A stretch of 64,000 bases of DNA from Calothrix sp. 336/3 (GTDB lineage Bacteria > Cyanobacteriota > Cyanobacteriia > Cyanobacteriales > Nostocaceae): positions 434,001 through 498,000 of the forward strand of contig NZ_CP011382.1 in assembly GCF_000734895.2 (NCBI RefSeq), read 5' to 3'. Numbering within the stretch: position 1 is the stretch's first letter; every line of letters begins with the position of its first letter. The notes beneath the pieces are model-generated. The model did not search any database, was not told the origin of the DNA, and saw nothing but the letters and a program-made list of their open reading frames with translations. Shown here piece after piece: positions 27,413 to 36,242 of this stretch. The translations under genes and the position numbers were made by a program.

Positions 27413-28195
27413 ATGGCAGTAAGTCAGTCCTCTATGCGGTCTGATGGTATGGAACTATTGCAGTTATATCATCAGAATCCCTCGATTAAACTCCGTAATC
27501 AACTAGTACAATTACATACCGGTTTAGTACGAAAGATGGCTCATAAGTTTAGCCACCAATGTAATGAGCCCTACGAAGACTTAGAACAAATTGGTTACTT
27601 TGGTCTAATTCGAGCCATTGAACGCTTCGACCCCAGCCAGGGCTATGCTTTTAGCTCCTTTGCTGTTCCCTATATTCGCGGTGAAATGCTGCACTTTTTG
27701 CGCGATCGCAGTACCCTGTTAAAGATTCCCCGTCGTTGGCAAGAACTCTATAACGAAGGGCAAAAAGTCCGCAAAGAATTAGCCGAATCCCTTGGTCGTC
27801 CCCCCAAGGACTCAGAAATTGCTAAGGAACTCAAAGTCTCTGTTCAAGAATGGCAAGAAACTAAATTAGCAGCCCAAAACCGGATGCCCTTGAGCTTAGA
27901 TGCTACCGTAGTCAATCATGTTGACTGTCAAGTAACTCTGGGCGAAGCTTTACCCTGTCCTCGTTCTACTTCCCAGCAACATCAAGACGAAGAACGGCAA
28001 CAATTGCAAGGGGCAATTAATTTGTTAGAAGAAAAACCCCGCATGGCAGTGGAAATGGTATTCCTCAAAGAACTGTCTCGCAAGGATGCAGCGAAAAATA
28101 TCGGCACCAGTCCCATGACTGTCACTCGCTATCTGCAAAAAGGTATTAACGACTTGATGTCTATCCTCCAACATCAAGCTGTAACTACAGCCTAG
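27413..28195 (+). CDS. sigF: RNA polymerase sigma factor SigF (group 3)
   Basis: This 260-residue sigma factor is of the SigB/SigF type. Region 2 reads YEDLEQIGYFGLIRAIERFD and YAFSSFAVPYIRGEMLHFLRD. Region 3 (PRRWQELYNEGQKVRKEL) and region 4 (LSRKDAAKNIGTSPMTVTRY) follow. In cyanobacteria SigF directs genes for pili, motility, surface components and salt response. I use ATG 27413, preceded by AAAGGA eight bases upstream; the longer TTG-initiated frame at 27350 adds residues outside the family. No anti-sigma factor gene is adjacent. Confidence 0.92.
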   Translation: MAVSQSSMRSDGMELLQLYHQNPSIKLRNQLVQLHTGLVRKMAHKFSHQCNEPYEDLEQIGYFGLIRAIERFDPSQGYAFSSFAVPYIRGEMLHFLRDRSTLLKIPRRWQELYNEGQKVRKELAESLGRPPKDSEIAKELKVSVQEWQETKLAAQNRMPLSLDATVVNHVDCQVTLGEALPCPRSTSQQHQDEERQQLQGAINLLEEKPRMAVEMVFLKELSRKDAAKNIGTSPMTVTRYLQKGINDLMSILQHQAVTTA

Positions 28196-28341
28196 GAAAG
28201 ATTTATCCATTTACCTCCCTAGCTGTCAAACAAAAAAATTTAGTATCATCAGCAACAAAAGTTTTAACTAAGAATTGATAGATGAATTTGTCAAACCTAG
28301 ACTGTATCTAGATTTTATTCATCTCAAATTTTCCATTTGAC

Positions 28342-29400
28342 CTATAATTCCCTTCCCACAAGGTTTACGGTTTCCATCATTGCTGCTGTACTACAGTCAG
28401 GAATCTGCTCTAAAGCTTCGCGGATAACTTCTACACCAGCTCCAGATTGGCAGGAATGCTCTGTTAAATGGCGCTTCCAGATTCTACTTCCTGGTTGCCC
28501 AGCAAATAATTGCAGCATATGCCGACTAATTTTATTGAGTTTTAAACCTTTTTTCACCCAGATATCAATATATTCAAACATGGCAGTCGCAACTTCTTGG
28601 CGACTAGGTACTTTGCTATTCGCGGCAAAAATTTCTGCATCTGCCATTGCAAATAGGTATGGATAGTCATAGGCTGCTCGTCCAATCATCACAGCGTCAA
28701 CAAAACTTAATTGTTGTTTAACTTCTGCCAAACTGTTAAAACCACCGTTAATTTCAATCAACAGTTGGGGAAAATCCTGCTTGAGACGATGAACATCCCC
28801 ATAACGCAGGGGGGGGATATCACGGTTTTCTTTCGGACTTAACCCTTGTAACCACGCTTTGCGAGCATGGACAGTGAAGCGTTGGCAGCCTGTTTGTGAG
28901 ACAATTTGTACAAAGTTACTCATATCCTCGTAACGGTCAAGCTCATCAATCCCGATGCGATGCTTGACACTCACAGGGATAGAAGTTGCGTTTAACATGG
29001 CAGCCACACAGTCGGCAACTTTTTGGGGTTGTGCCATCAAACAAGCTCCAAAGTTACCATCTTGGACTCGACTACTCGGACAACCGACATTCAGGTTAAT
29101 CTCGTCGTAACCCATACCCTCGGCAATACGGGAGCATTCAGCTAATTCTTGGGGATTATCTCCTCCTACCTGTAATACTAAAGGTTTTTCTATTGGGGAA
29201 AACCCAAGTAAATGTTCTCTATCCCCATGGATAATAGCTGCACTCGTCACCATTTCTGTGTAGAGTAGGGTGTGTCGAGTGATTTGCCGCATAAAATAAC
29301 GAAAATGTCGGTCTGTGCGATCCATCATGGGTGCAACACTCAGAGGATAGTAACTCTGATTGGCTGATGGGGTGAGGGTAAGGGAAGAAAAAGCAGTCAT
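28342..29400 (-). CDS. dusA: tRNA-dihydrouridine synthase A
   Basis: This 352-residue flavin TIM barrel has the DusA pattern: SVAPMMDRTDRHFRYFMRQ at the start, NLNVGCPSSRVQDGNFGACL with the catalytic Cys in the loop, FTVHARKAWLQGLSPKENR, and INGGFNSL near the FMN phosphate. It reduces uridines 20/20a of tRNA to dihydrouridine. The motif set is specific for the DusA subfamily. A 26-codon frame with a good Shine-Dalgarno lies 18 bases upstream on the same strand (29419-29499) and may be part of its transcript. Confidence 0.95.
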   Translation of the reverse strand: MTAFSSLTLTPSANQSYYPLSVAPMMDRTDRHFRYFMRQITRHTLLYTEMVTSAAIIHGDREHLLGFSPIEKPLVLQVGGDNPQELAECSRIAEGMGYDEINLNVGCPSSRVQDGNFGACLMAQPQKVADCVAAMLNATSIPVSVKHRIGIDELDRYEDMSNFVQIVSQTGCQRFTVHARKAWLQGLSPKENRDIPPLRYGDVHRLKQDFPQLLIEINGGFNSLAEVKQQLSFVDAVMIGRAAYDYPYLFAMADAEIFAANSKVPSRQEVATAMFEYIDIWVKKGLKLNKISRHMLQLFAGQPGSRIWKRHLTEHSCQSGAGVEVIREALEQIPDCSTAAMMETVNLVGREL

Positions 29401-29418
29401 CCGATTGGGGATTGGGGA

Positions 29419-29499
29419 TTAATTCCAGGCTTCTGGGGGAGATGTATCTATCTCCGTATATTTAGTATTCCCCAAAATTTGCCGGAAATACTTTCTCAT
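29419..29499 (-). CDS. Possible 26-residue small protein or leader ORF before dusA
   Basis: From ATG 29499 to TAA 29419 there are 26 codons (MRKYFRQILGNTKYTEID onward, ending PPEAWN). A strong GGAGG lies 10 bases before the ATG, better than that of most genes here. dusA begins 18 bases after its stop. It could be a small protein or an upstream ORF affecting dusA translation. I do not recognise the sequence, and its short length keeps confidence low. Confidence 0.35.
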   Translation of the reverse strand: MRKYFRQILGNTKYTEIDTSPPEAWN

Positions 29500-29580
29500 A
29501 GAAAAAATTCCTCCAACCAGCGCTATCCCAATATTCTGTGACGGCAAATTACCTGAATTATCCCTCAATCTCGAACAGCA

Positions 29581-30354
29581 ATGCAGATATTTCGTCTTCC
29601 AGTGCTAACTGATAATTATATTTTTCTCCTTTATGATCAGTCCCAGGGGACTGCTGCGGTGGTTGATCCCGCAGAGGGGAAACCTGTTTTAGATAAGCTG
29701 AATGAGCTGCAAGCAGACTTGGTCGCAATTTTTAATACCCACCATCATTATGATCATGTGGGAGGCAATCAGGAATTACTGGCGAAATTTCCCCAAGCTC
29801 AAGTATATGGAGGTGCGGAAGATCGGGGTAGGATTCCGGGACAACAGATATTTTTAGTAGATGGCGATCGCGTGACTTTTGCCCATAGAACCGCCGAAAT
29901 TCTCTTTGTTCCTGGACATACTCGCGCCCATATCGCCTACTATTTTCCCCCAGAAACTGCCGATGGCACGGGGGAATTATTCTGTGGTGATACCCTATTT
30001 GCCGGTGGTTGTGGTCGCTTGTTTGAAGGAACACCGCAGCAGATGGTTAATTCCCTGAGTAAATTTTTGGCTTTACCCGATAATACGCGGGTTTGGTGTG
30101 CCCATGAGTATACTTTAAACAACCTGCGCTTTGCTGTGACTGTAGATGGGGAGAATCCCGAATTGCAACAAAGATACACCGCAGTACAAGCATCCCGAAG
30201 TCGAGGAGAAGCCACAATTCCCTCAATTTTGGGGGTAGAGAAACAGACAAATCCATTTTTACGCTGGCAAGAACCAAAATTACAATTGGCAATGAACAGT
30301 GATGAACCGATACAGACTTTTGCCAGACTCCGGGGAATGAAAGATAAATTTTAG
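29581..30354 (+). CDS. gloB: Hydroxyacylglutathione hydrolase (glyoxalase II)
   Basis: This 257-residue metallo-beta-lactamase-fold enzyme has the dinuclear site [11 protein letters not shown] (about residues 54-64), [32 protein letters not shown] and [13 protein letters not shown]. The GCGR and EYT elements mark glyoxalase II rather than other lactamase-fold hydrolases. It hydrolyses S-lactoylglutathione to lactate and glutathione in methylglyoxal detoxification. It starts at ATG 29581 and is followed by rplI after 142 bases. No glyoxalase I gene is in the window. Confidence 0.95.
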   Translation: MQIFRLPVLTDNYIFLLYDQSQGTAAVVDPAEGKPVLDKLNELQADLVAIFNTHHHYDHVGGNQELLAKFPQAQVYGGAEDRGRIPGQQIFLVDGDRVTFAHRTAEILFVPGHTRAHIAYYFPPETADGTGELFCGDTLFAGGCGRLFEGTPQQMVNSLSKFLALPDNTRVWCAHEYTLNNLRFAVTVDGENPELQQRYTAVQASRSRGEATIPSILGVEKQTNPFLRWQEPKLQLAMNSDEPIQTFARLRGMKDKF

Positions 30355-30496
30355 TAGTCAAAAGGGTTGCGATCGCCCCAAGAATTTCGCTAGGATCACA
30401 AAGCTCTATTCAGTCATCCATAGCTGAATTACAGCTAGTTGAGCTGATTATCCTCTATAAATAGAAGAGGAAAATTGGGATTTCACAGGAAAAACA

Positions 30497-30955
30497 ATGG
30501 CGAAACGTATACAGTTAGTATTGAATCAAGATATCAGCAAACTGGGTAGAAATGGTGACTTGGTAGAAGTTGCACCTGGTTATGCACGGAATTATCTCCT
30601 CCCTAAAAAAATGGCAACTTTTGCCACCCCCGGTTTGCTCAAACAAGTTGAGCGTCGTCGGGAATTAGAACGCCAACGTCAATTAGAATTGAAGCAACAA
30701 GCACAAGAGCAACAAGCTACCTTGGAAAAAGCTACTGGCTTGAAAATTGCCAAACAAGTTGGCGAAAATGAAGCGATTTTTGGTACTGTCACCACCCAAG
30801 ACATTGTTGATGCGATTAAAGCAGCAATCAACCTGGAAATCGACAAACGCGGTATTACCATCCCCGACATCGGTAAGTTGGGTACTTACGAAGCAGAAAT
30901 TAAGTTACATTCGGAAGTCACAGCCAAAATTAACATCGAAGTCATCGCTAGTTAA
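30497..30955 (+). CDS. rplI: 50S ribosomal protein L9
   Basis: This 152-residue protein is full length. The N-terminal domain has [25 protein letters not shown], the bL9 signature. A long connecting helix ([20 protein letters not shown]) and the C-terminal domain ([19 protein letters not shown]) follow. It binds 23S rRNA at the base of the L1 stalk. It precedes dnaB, the common bacterial rplI-dnaB order, but a 154-base spacer filled with heptameric repeats separates the two. A small hairpin (TCCTCT/AGAGGA) lies just upstream of its ribosome binding site. Confidence 0.97.
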   Translation: MAKRIQLVLNQDISKLGRNGDLVEVAPGYARNYLLPKKMATFATPGLLKQVERRRELERQRQLELKQQAQEQQATLEKATGLKIAKQVGENEAIFGTVTTQDIVDAIKAAINLEIDKRGITIPDIGKLGTYEAEIKLHSEVTAKINIEVIAS

Positions 30956-30963
30956 TCAGCTTA

Positions 30964-31047
30964 GGTAATGGGTAATGGGTATTAGGTAATAGGTAATGGG
31001 TATTAGGTAATAGGTAATGGGTAATACTGCTCCCTGCTCCCTGCTCC
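30964..31047. repeat. Short tandem heptamer repeats between rplI and dnaB
   Basis: Nine head-to-tail 7-mers of the GGTAATG/GGTATTA/GGTAATA type fill 30964-31026. Three copies of CTGCTCC follow at 31027-31047, then C-rich sequence with AACCCTT units. Such period-7 arrays are the short tandemly repeated repetitive sequences known from heterocystous cyanobacteria. They are non-coding and should vary in copy number between strains. Confidence 0.85.
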
Positions 31048-31109
31048 CTTCACCCTTTCCCCTCCCCCTTAACCCTTAACCCTTCCCCCTTTCCCTATTA
31101 AAAAAACCT

Positions 31110-32468
31110 ATGTCTGAGGAATTAAGTTTTCAGAGTGATGGTAGCGATCGCGTACCTCCCCAAAATATTGAAGCGGAAGAGGCAATTTTAGGTGGTATAC
31201 TCCTAGACCCAGAGGCTATCGGTCGCATCAATGATATCCTCTCCCCCGAAGCATTCTATATATTTGCCCATAAAGAAATTTACCAAGCTACCCAGCGTCT
31301 CCACAGTCAAGGAAAACCCACAGATTTACTATCCGTAACTAGTTGGCTATCTGACCATGATTTATTAACTAAAATTGGTGGCAGAAATAAATTAGCATCC
31401 CTCGTAGATCGCACGGTTTCAGCTGTAAATATTGACTCCCTAGCACAGCTTGTCACCGAAAAATATTTACGACGACAATTAATTAAAGCTGGGAATGAAA
31501 TTGTTCAACTAGGATTTACCACCGAAACCGAATTACCCCTGGTTCTTGATGAAGCAGAACAAAAAGTTTTTGCCATCACCCAAGAAAAACCTCAATCAGG
31601 TTTAGTACATATATCAGATACTTTAATTAATAATTTTCAAGAAATTGAAGCTCGAAATCAAGGAGTTGCCTTACCAGGAATTCCCTGCGGTTTCTATGAT
31701 TTAGATGCCATGACCAGTGGCTTTCAACGCTCAGATTTAATCATTGTTGCTGGTAGACCATCCATGGGAAAAACAGCATTTTGTTTGAACCTGGCTCACA
31801 ATATTGCCGCATCCTATAAATTACCAGTGGCTGTTTTTAGTTTAGAAATGTCTAAGGAACAATTAGTTCAAAGATTATTAGCAGCAGAAGCAGGAATTGA
31901 AAGCCAATATTTACGCAGTGGCAGACTGAGTCAAACCCAATGGGAACCCTTAAGTAGGGCGATTGGGGTACTCTCTGAAATGCCAATTTTTATTGATGAT
32001 ACTCCTAATATTACTGTTACGGAAATGCGTTCCCAAGCACGCAGATTACAAGCTGAGATTGGAGCCGATTTAGGCTTAATTGTGATTGATTATCTGCAAT
32101 TAATGGAGGGTGCAGGAGATAATCGGGTGCAAGAATTATCGAGGATTACTCGTAGTATTAAAGGTTTAGCTAGGGAATTATCCGTTCCCGTAATTGCCCT
32201 ATCTCAGTTAAGTCGTGGTGTGGAAGCACGCACAAATAAACGTCCCATGCTATCAGATTTGAGAGAATCCGGCAGTATAGAACAAGATGCGGATTTAGTA
32301 ATTATGTTATATAGAGATGATTACTATAATAGTGACAGTCCCGATCGCGGCATTGCGGAAGTGATTATTGCCAAACATCGGAATGGACCCACAGGAACCG
32401 TCAAACTTTTATTTGACCCACAATATACAAAGTTTAAGAACTTAGTGAATAATGCTCGGAATTTTTGA
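31110..32468 (+). CDS. dnaB: Replicative DNA helicase DnaB
   Basis: This 452-residue hexameric helicase starts with the N-terminal primase-interacting domain (PPQNIEAEEAILGGILLDPE). The RecA-like motor shows GRPSMGKTAFCLNLA (Walker A), VIDYLQLM (Walker B), VIALSQLSRGVEAR and the late DLRESGSIEQDADLV. It unwinds DNA at the fork. Many cyanobacterial dnaB genes are interrupted by inteins; none is present here, as the P-loop and H4 regions are uninterrupted. It sits behind rplI, separated by tandem heptamers. Confidence 0.97.
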   Translation: MSEELSFQSDGSDRVPPQNIEAEEAILGGILLDPEAIGRINDILSPEAFYIFAHKEIYQATQRLHSQGKPTDLLSVTSWLSDHDLLTKIGGRNKLASLVDRTVSAVNIDSLAQLVTEKYLRRQLIKAGNEIVQLGFTTETELPLVLDEAEQKVFAITQEKPQSGLVHISDTLINNFQEIEARNQGVALPGIPCGFYDLDAMTSGFQRSDLIIVAGRPSMGKTAFCLNLAHNIAASYKLPVAVFSLEMSKEQLVQRLLAAEAGIESQYLRSGRLSQTQWEPLSRAIGVLSEMPIFIDDTPNITVTEMRSQARRLQAEIGADLGLIVIDYLQLMEGAGDNRVQELSRITRSIKGLARELSVPVIALSQLSRGVEARTNKRPMLSDLRESGSIEQDADLVIMLYRDDYYNSDSPDRGIAEVIIAKHRNGPTGTVKLLFDPQYTKFKNLVNNARNF

Positions 32469-32660
32469 GGTAACGGGTAATGGGCAACAATTAATAAAAT
32501 TTAACCCTTTGAATCTTACAAATATACAGCTAAGAACAATGGGATTTCTTGCAACTACATCTAAAAAATCTTGACTTGTTGTGAGAAAAGTAAATTTTTT
32601 AGGTCTTATGAGAATGCTGCAAAATTACGAATTAACTTATCACCCATAACCCATTACGTA

Positions 32661-33203
32661 CTAATTAACCTTGATTAATTCCACATCAAAGATGAGGGTT
32701 GCGTAGGGGGGAATCACACCACCTGCACCACGCGCACCATAACCTAATTCGGAAGGAATAATTAGCTGACGCTTACCACCAACTTTCATGGTGCTAAGTC
32801 CTTCATCCCAACCTTTGATAACTTGTCCAGTACCAATGGCAAAGCTAAAAGGACGATTGCGATCGCGGGAACTATCAAATTTAGTCCCGTCTTCTAAAGT
32901 ACCAGTATAGTGAACCGTGACGGTTTGTCCTGGTTGGGGAGTCGCACCAGTACCCTCTTCGATTTCGATATATTTCAATCCAGAGGATGTAGTGACGACA
33001 TTCGCATCAGACATGGGTTTACTCGCTATTAAAGTGTTCTGTTTGTTCTCTTGTTTGCTTTCTGTAACAGTAGTGGGTGCTGGTGTGGGTTTTGACAATT
33101 GCGCCGCCACAGCAGTATCTTGTTTACCGCCGGTAATTTGCGCCACTACCAAAACCACAACACAAATCAGCATGATACCCACGCTGAAAAAAATCGCTTT
33201 CAA
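32661..33203 (-). CDS. FKBP-type peptidyl-prolyl isomerase, membrane anchored
   Basis: This 180-residue protein begins with a hydrophobic helix ([17 protein letters not shown]) acting as signal or anchor. A Thr/Lys-rich linker (about 25-70) leads to an FKBP domain with [46 protein letters not shown] and [15 protein letters not shown]. It should catalyse proline isomerisation in the periplasm or thylakoid lumen. Such enzymes occur in thylakoid lumen proteomes, but targeting cannot be decided here. It stands alone between spacers. Confidence 0.92.
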   Translation of the reverse strand: MKAIFFSVGIMLICVVVLVVAQITGGKQDTAVAAQLSKPTPAPTTVTESKQENKQNTLIASKPMSDANVVTTSSGLKYIEIEEGTGATPQPGQTVTVHYTGTLEDGTKFDSSRDRNRPFSFAIGTGQVIKGWDEGLSTMKVGGKRQLIIPSELGYGARGAGGVIPPYATLIFDVELIKVN

Positions 33204-33394
33204 TTTAACAGTCCTCCTACGTAGGTGGTCTGGATAATGAGGATTACCAGTAGGACAAAACTTAGTTTAAAGCAGAAAGGGGATGAATGGTTAGAAGCAG
33301 GAAGAAACGAGAAAGGGTTTTTCTGTTAACTATTACCCCTTCAACTTACTTCGGTACAAGTCGCTTATGGTGGTAAGCATTCCCCATTCCCACG

Positions 33395-33718
33395 CTATTT
33401 CCACAATTTATTTTCCAAATCCCTGACTTGACGCTCTAGGCGGTCAATTCTACCACGCAGTTCATCGACTTCCGATTGACGTGCCACACCAATATCTTGC
33501 ATCATGTTCCGCAGTTGCCGTTGCATATTCACCTCCCAATTGCCCTGATCCGACTTCATCTGTTTGAGAACATCGTCCATGACTGCCTTGGCTTGGTCTG
33601 GGTTGAGTTTACCATCTTGCACTAATTGGTCACTGACTTCTTTGATTTTTTCTGCCATCAAGGAAGTTGTACCTAAACCTAGCATTAATAACTGTTGCAT
33701 CCAATTGTTATTATCCAT
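33395..33718 (-). CDS. Phasin-like coiled-coil protein
   Basis: This 107-residue helical protein has a hydrophobic N-terminal helix (QQLLMLGLGTTSLMAEKIKE), a middle helix (KLNPDQAKAVMDDVLKQMKS) and a C-terminal leucine-heptad coiled coil (DELRGRIDRLERQVRDLENK). The pattern is that of short phasin-family proteins, which can coat polyhydroxyalkanoate granules. Many cyanobacterial members are not linked to PHA synthesis, and no pha gene is nearby. Role uncertain. Confidence 0.65.
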   Translation of the reverse strand: MDNNNWMQQLLMLGLGTTSLMAEKIKEVSDQLVQDGKLNPDQAKAVMDDVLKQMKSDQGNWEVNMQRQLRNMMQDIGVARQSEVDELRGRIDRLERQVRDLENKLWK

Positions 33719-33955
33719 ACTGTTTTTCCTAAATGATGTTCAACCACAGAACCCTCAGAATTCAGGGAAGGGTAAAGGTCAAAGAAAAATCCTGTTCCTT
33801 TATCCTTGGTGAAAAATTTGTTTTCTAAGAGGTCTATTCTGAAAATGTTAGCGATAAGCCAAAGGCTTGACGCTGTGAGTATCGCGGTATGCTAAAAGCA
33901 TAATTACTTCAGCCTACTGTTCTATTCTGACAAACGTAAATGGGGAATTAAAAGT

Positions 33956-34270
33956 GTGGTTATTGAGCAATTAAAGGTGAAAGTACCGCCCAATATGCGG
34001 GAAAAGTACATTCAAGTGGATGCAGAAATCTGGACAACTGCACTCTCCCGTTATCCTGGGTTCTTAAGCAAGGAAGTCTGGATTAACCCTAATGACAACA
34101 CGGAGATAGTCATGGTCATTAAATGGGAAACTAGGAAACAATGGAAAGCTATTCCGGAAGCAGAGTTAGCTGCTATTGATGCTCAGTTTACCAAAGTTCT
34201 AGGTACAGCCTATCCCTTGACGGAATCTTCAGAGTTTCAGGTGCGAAAATTTCCTTCAGTCAAGCCTTGA
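33956..34270 (+). CDS. TIGR03792 family protein
   Basis: This 104-residue protein is a small ferredoxin-like (ABM/Dabb-type) domain: VIEQLKVKVPPNMREKYIQ, then YPGFLSKEVWINPNDNTEIV and VMVIKWETRKQWKAIPEAEL. The family, TIGR03792, is found mainly in cyanobacteria and has no known activity; the fold resembles antibiotic-biosynthesis monooxygenases. The start appears to be GTG at 33956, because no ATG precedes the first beta strand. Confidence in the family is good; function is unknown. Confidence 0.8.
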   Translation: MVIEQLKVKVPPNMREKYIQVDAEIWTTALSRYPGFLSKEVWINPNDNTEIVMVIKWETRKQWKAIPEAELAAIDAQFTKVLGTAYPLTESSEFQVRKFPSVKP

Positions 34271-34701
34271 TACGACAAACATTCCTACTGAGTCGAAATA
34301 ATTATAAGTAAATATACTGATATTTTCTTCTAAGAATAATGTCAAATAAGTCAGATTTTTTAAGTAGTAGCAGGAATTGATTTTTCTGAATTCACTTTGT
34401 TGGAGGGATTTGCAAATTCCGAGAAATATTCCTAGATTCTCGGTAGCAGAATTTGTACTCCCATCTACAATCTCAATTTCATCGCAGGCTCCATTCCTGT
34501 TTTTATCTGAAATCAACTCTTCTCTTGTGTATTAAATACTGCTTTATATATACGCCTATACTCGCACAGTCAGTGTGATTTAAGTCACAAATATACTGAG
34601 ATAACAATCACTATGAGTTACTGATCTGTATCAATCAATGCAGTATTAATTTCTTAGATATTGGTTAAAGAAACAATTCCCCAAATTATGTTTTAATCAC
34701 A
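34271..34701. other. Spacer with one doubtful antisense frame
   Basis: 431 bases. An 86-codon minus frame (34256-34516) begins DKNRNGACDEIEIVDGS but degenerates into AT-rich codons and overlaps the preceding gene's stop. I do not call it a gene. No RNA or repeat is seen. Confidence 0.4.
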
Positions 34702-34923
34702 ATGATTCGCTCACTTATTGAATCTGCTTTTGAGACAGGGTGTTTAAGCGTAGAATCCGAAGGGCTTCTGCATCAGGTATTGATGACAAAAAGCTATAAT
34801 TCCGAAGATTTATTGGCATTAAAAGCGCTATCTGAGGCGGTAAAGGCGGGTAGGATTAAGCGAGAAGCTTCTAGAAAAAACCAGTTAATAGAATTCATGG
34901 CTGATTCTGGGAGTATTTCCTGA
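34702..34923 (+). CDS. Small conserved cyanobacterial protein
   Basis: This 73-residue, mainly helical protein has the pattern SLIESAFETGCLSVESEGLLHQVL followed by DLLALKALSEAVKAGRIKREA. No cysteine cluster, membrane segment or signal is present. Short proteins of this kind are common in cyanobacteria and unassigned. The composition differs clearly from the surrounding AT-rich spacer and the start ATG follows an AT-rich promoter-like stretch. Confidence 0.6.
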   Translation: MIRSLIESAFETGCLSVESEGLLHQVLMTKSYNSEDLLALKALSEAVKAGRIKREASRKNQLIEFMADSGSIS

Positions 34924-35803
34924 AGATTTTCTGTTAGCGATCGCCTGAAAGGCGGGTTGTAAGCCTATCGTCCTACTCCTTCCCCGTGAGTGTTCCCTTT
35001 GCACTTAGATATTCAGTTAAGCCCCATCACAATACCCGCAAGGCTTTACCAGAGGCTAATTGTCGCTCTCACCCTAGCCAAAATCTTTAGCTAATGTAAC
35101 TTCTGTAATTAATATTGGAAATTTTGGCATTGCCTGATAATATCAGCATCTGGGTGAAACATTATCCCTACAACATCAACCTGAAAAGTATATTCGGTCA
35201 AGGTTTCACAATCTGATATCTCCAATTGCCAATTCCCAAGCCAAAATTCAGTTTAATTTTCTTGATGCTACCTTGAAGAGGCATTAACTGAGAAGATTTT
35301 GGCTTCTATCTGAAAAACTTACAGTCTTGTGACCTAAAAATATGAAGGTCAGCAAGAGAATAAGCTAATATCAAATACATAGGGGTAAATGTTAAAGCCC
35401 AACCCCCAAACTTCCCAGCGATGCCAATGAATACAAGTAGGCAACTTAAACAACCGCAAATCAAGATTGTTCTCAAGTATCTTTTATTACATAATGGTAA
35501 TCAGGACACATCAACAACTTGTGGTCTGCTCAGGTCTAACCCTCGATCATATGACTTCTCTGAAGTTAATATCCTTTGAGTATCCTGAGCTGGTATAGAG
35601 TTGAGAAGGTGCAGTAACTGTAACCTCCATGATCCAAGGTTTATCTAAAAACTATAATTAAATCTTTCAATAAGTTTTTAAGACCTGGGTCGTTTTCAGT
35701 ACTCTTAAAGGTTTATTGCAAAAACCTAGAAAAAGTACTAAATACTGGGGTAAAACCTAGATGTTGACAGATTTCACTAAGTTTAAAAAGGCAGAAGCTG
35801 TAG
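34924..35803. other. 880-base spacer without a recognised gene
   Basis: The longest empty stretch in the window. The first 60 bases carry a HIP1-type GCGATCGC. The remainder has no frame longer than a few tens of codons with coding character and no tRNA-like TpsiC box. It could hold a long 5' leader of the following gene or a small RNA; I cannot show either. Confidence 0.5.
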
Positions 35804-36115
35804 ATGCTACACCGCAAGATTTATCAACTTTGTTGCGATGGGCGAGAGGTATGTATTTTCTTGCGGGACCAGCAACGCTGGATCGAACGTGCCCGCATCA
35901 CCGACATAGAGGGAGATTTAGTCACTCTACGTTATGAAACAGAGGAAGAAGATGAAACTTGTTCTTGGGAAGAAATGGTGCGCCTTGAAAGTATTGGTGC
36001 TGTAACACAGAAATTAGCTTCAGTACCACGGGGCAACGTAGAACCATTATTAACAGAAGACTGTCCTGAGGCGGAACGTATCCGCAATCACTTTACTGAC
36101 TCTAATCCAGAGTAA
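35804..36115 (+). CDS. DUF6679 family protein
   Basis: This 103-residue protein opens LHRKIYQLCCDGREVCIFLR, with DQQRWIERARITDIEGDLVTLRYE forming what looks like a small SH3-like or Sm-like barrel, and an acidic C-terminal half (EEEDETCSWEEMVRLESIG). The sequence is typical of a cyanobacteria-specific family that I believe is DUF6679. Its role is not known. The barrel-like pattern would suit RNA or peptide binding. It follows an unusually long 880-base spacer. Confidence 0.65.
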   Translation: MLHRKIYQLCCDGREVCIFLRDQQRWIERARITDIEGDLVTLRYETEEEDETCSWEEMVRLESIGAVTQKLASVPRGNVEPLLTEDCPEAERIRNHFTDSNPE

Positions 36116-36242
36116 TTGACTTCTGACAGAAGCCAGGGAAAAGGTGAAAGGGGAAAGGGTGAAAGGGTTTGCCTATCTTTCTCTGAACCTGATTAGTCAA
36201 TTGTGGCTAATTACTGATTTTCCGTTCCCGATTCCCAATTAC

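Noticed and set aside
34256-34516. 86-codon minus-strand frame
   Set aside because: It overlaps the preceding gene, lacks a clear ribosome site and turns into AT-rich random-like codons.
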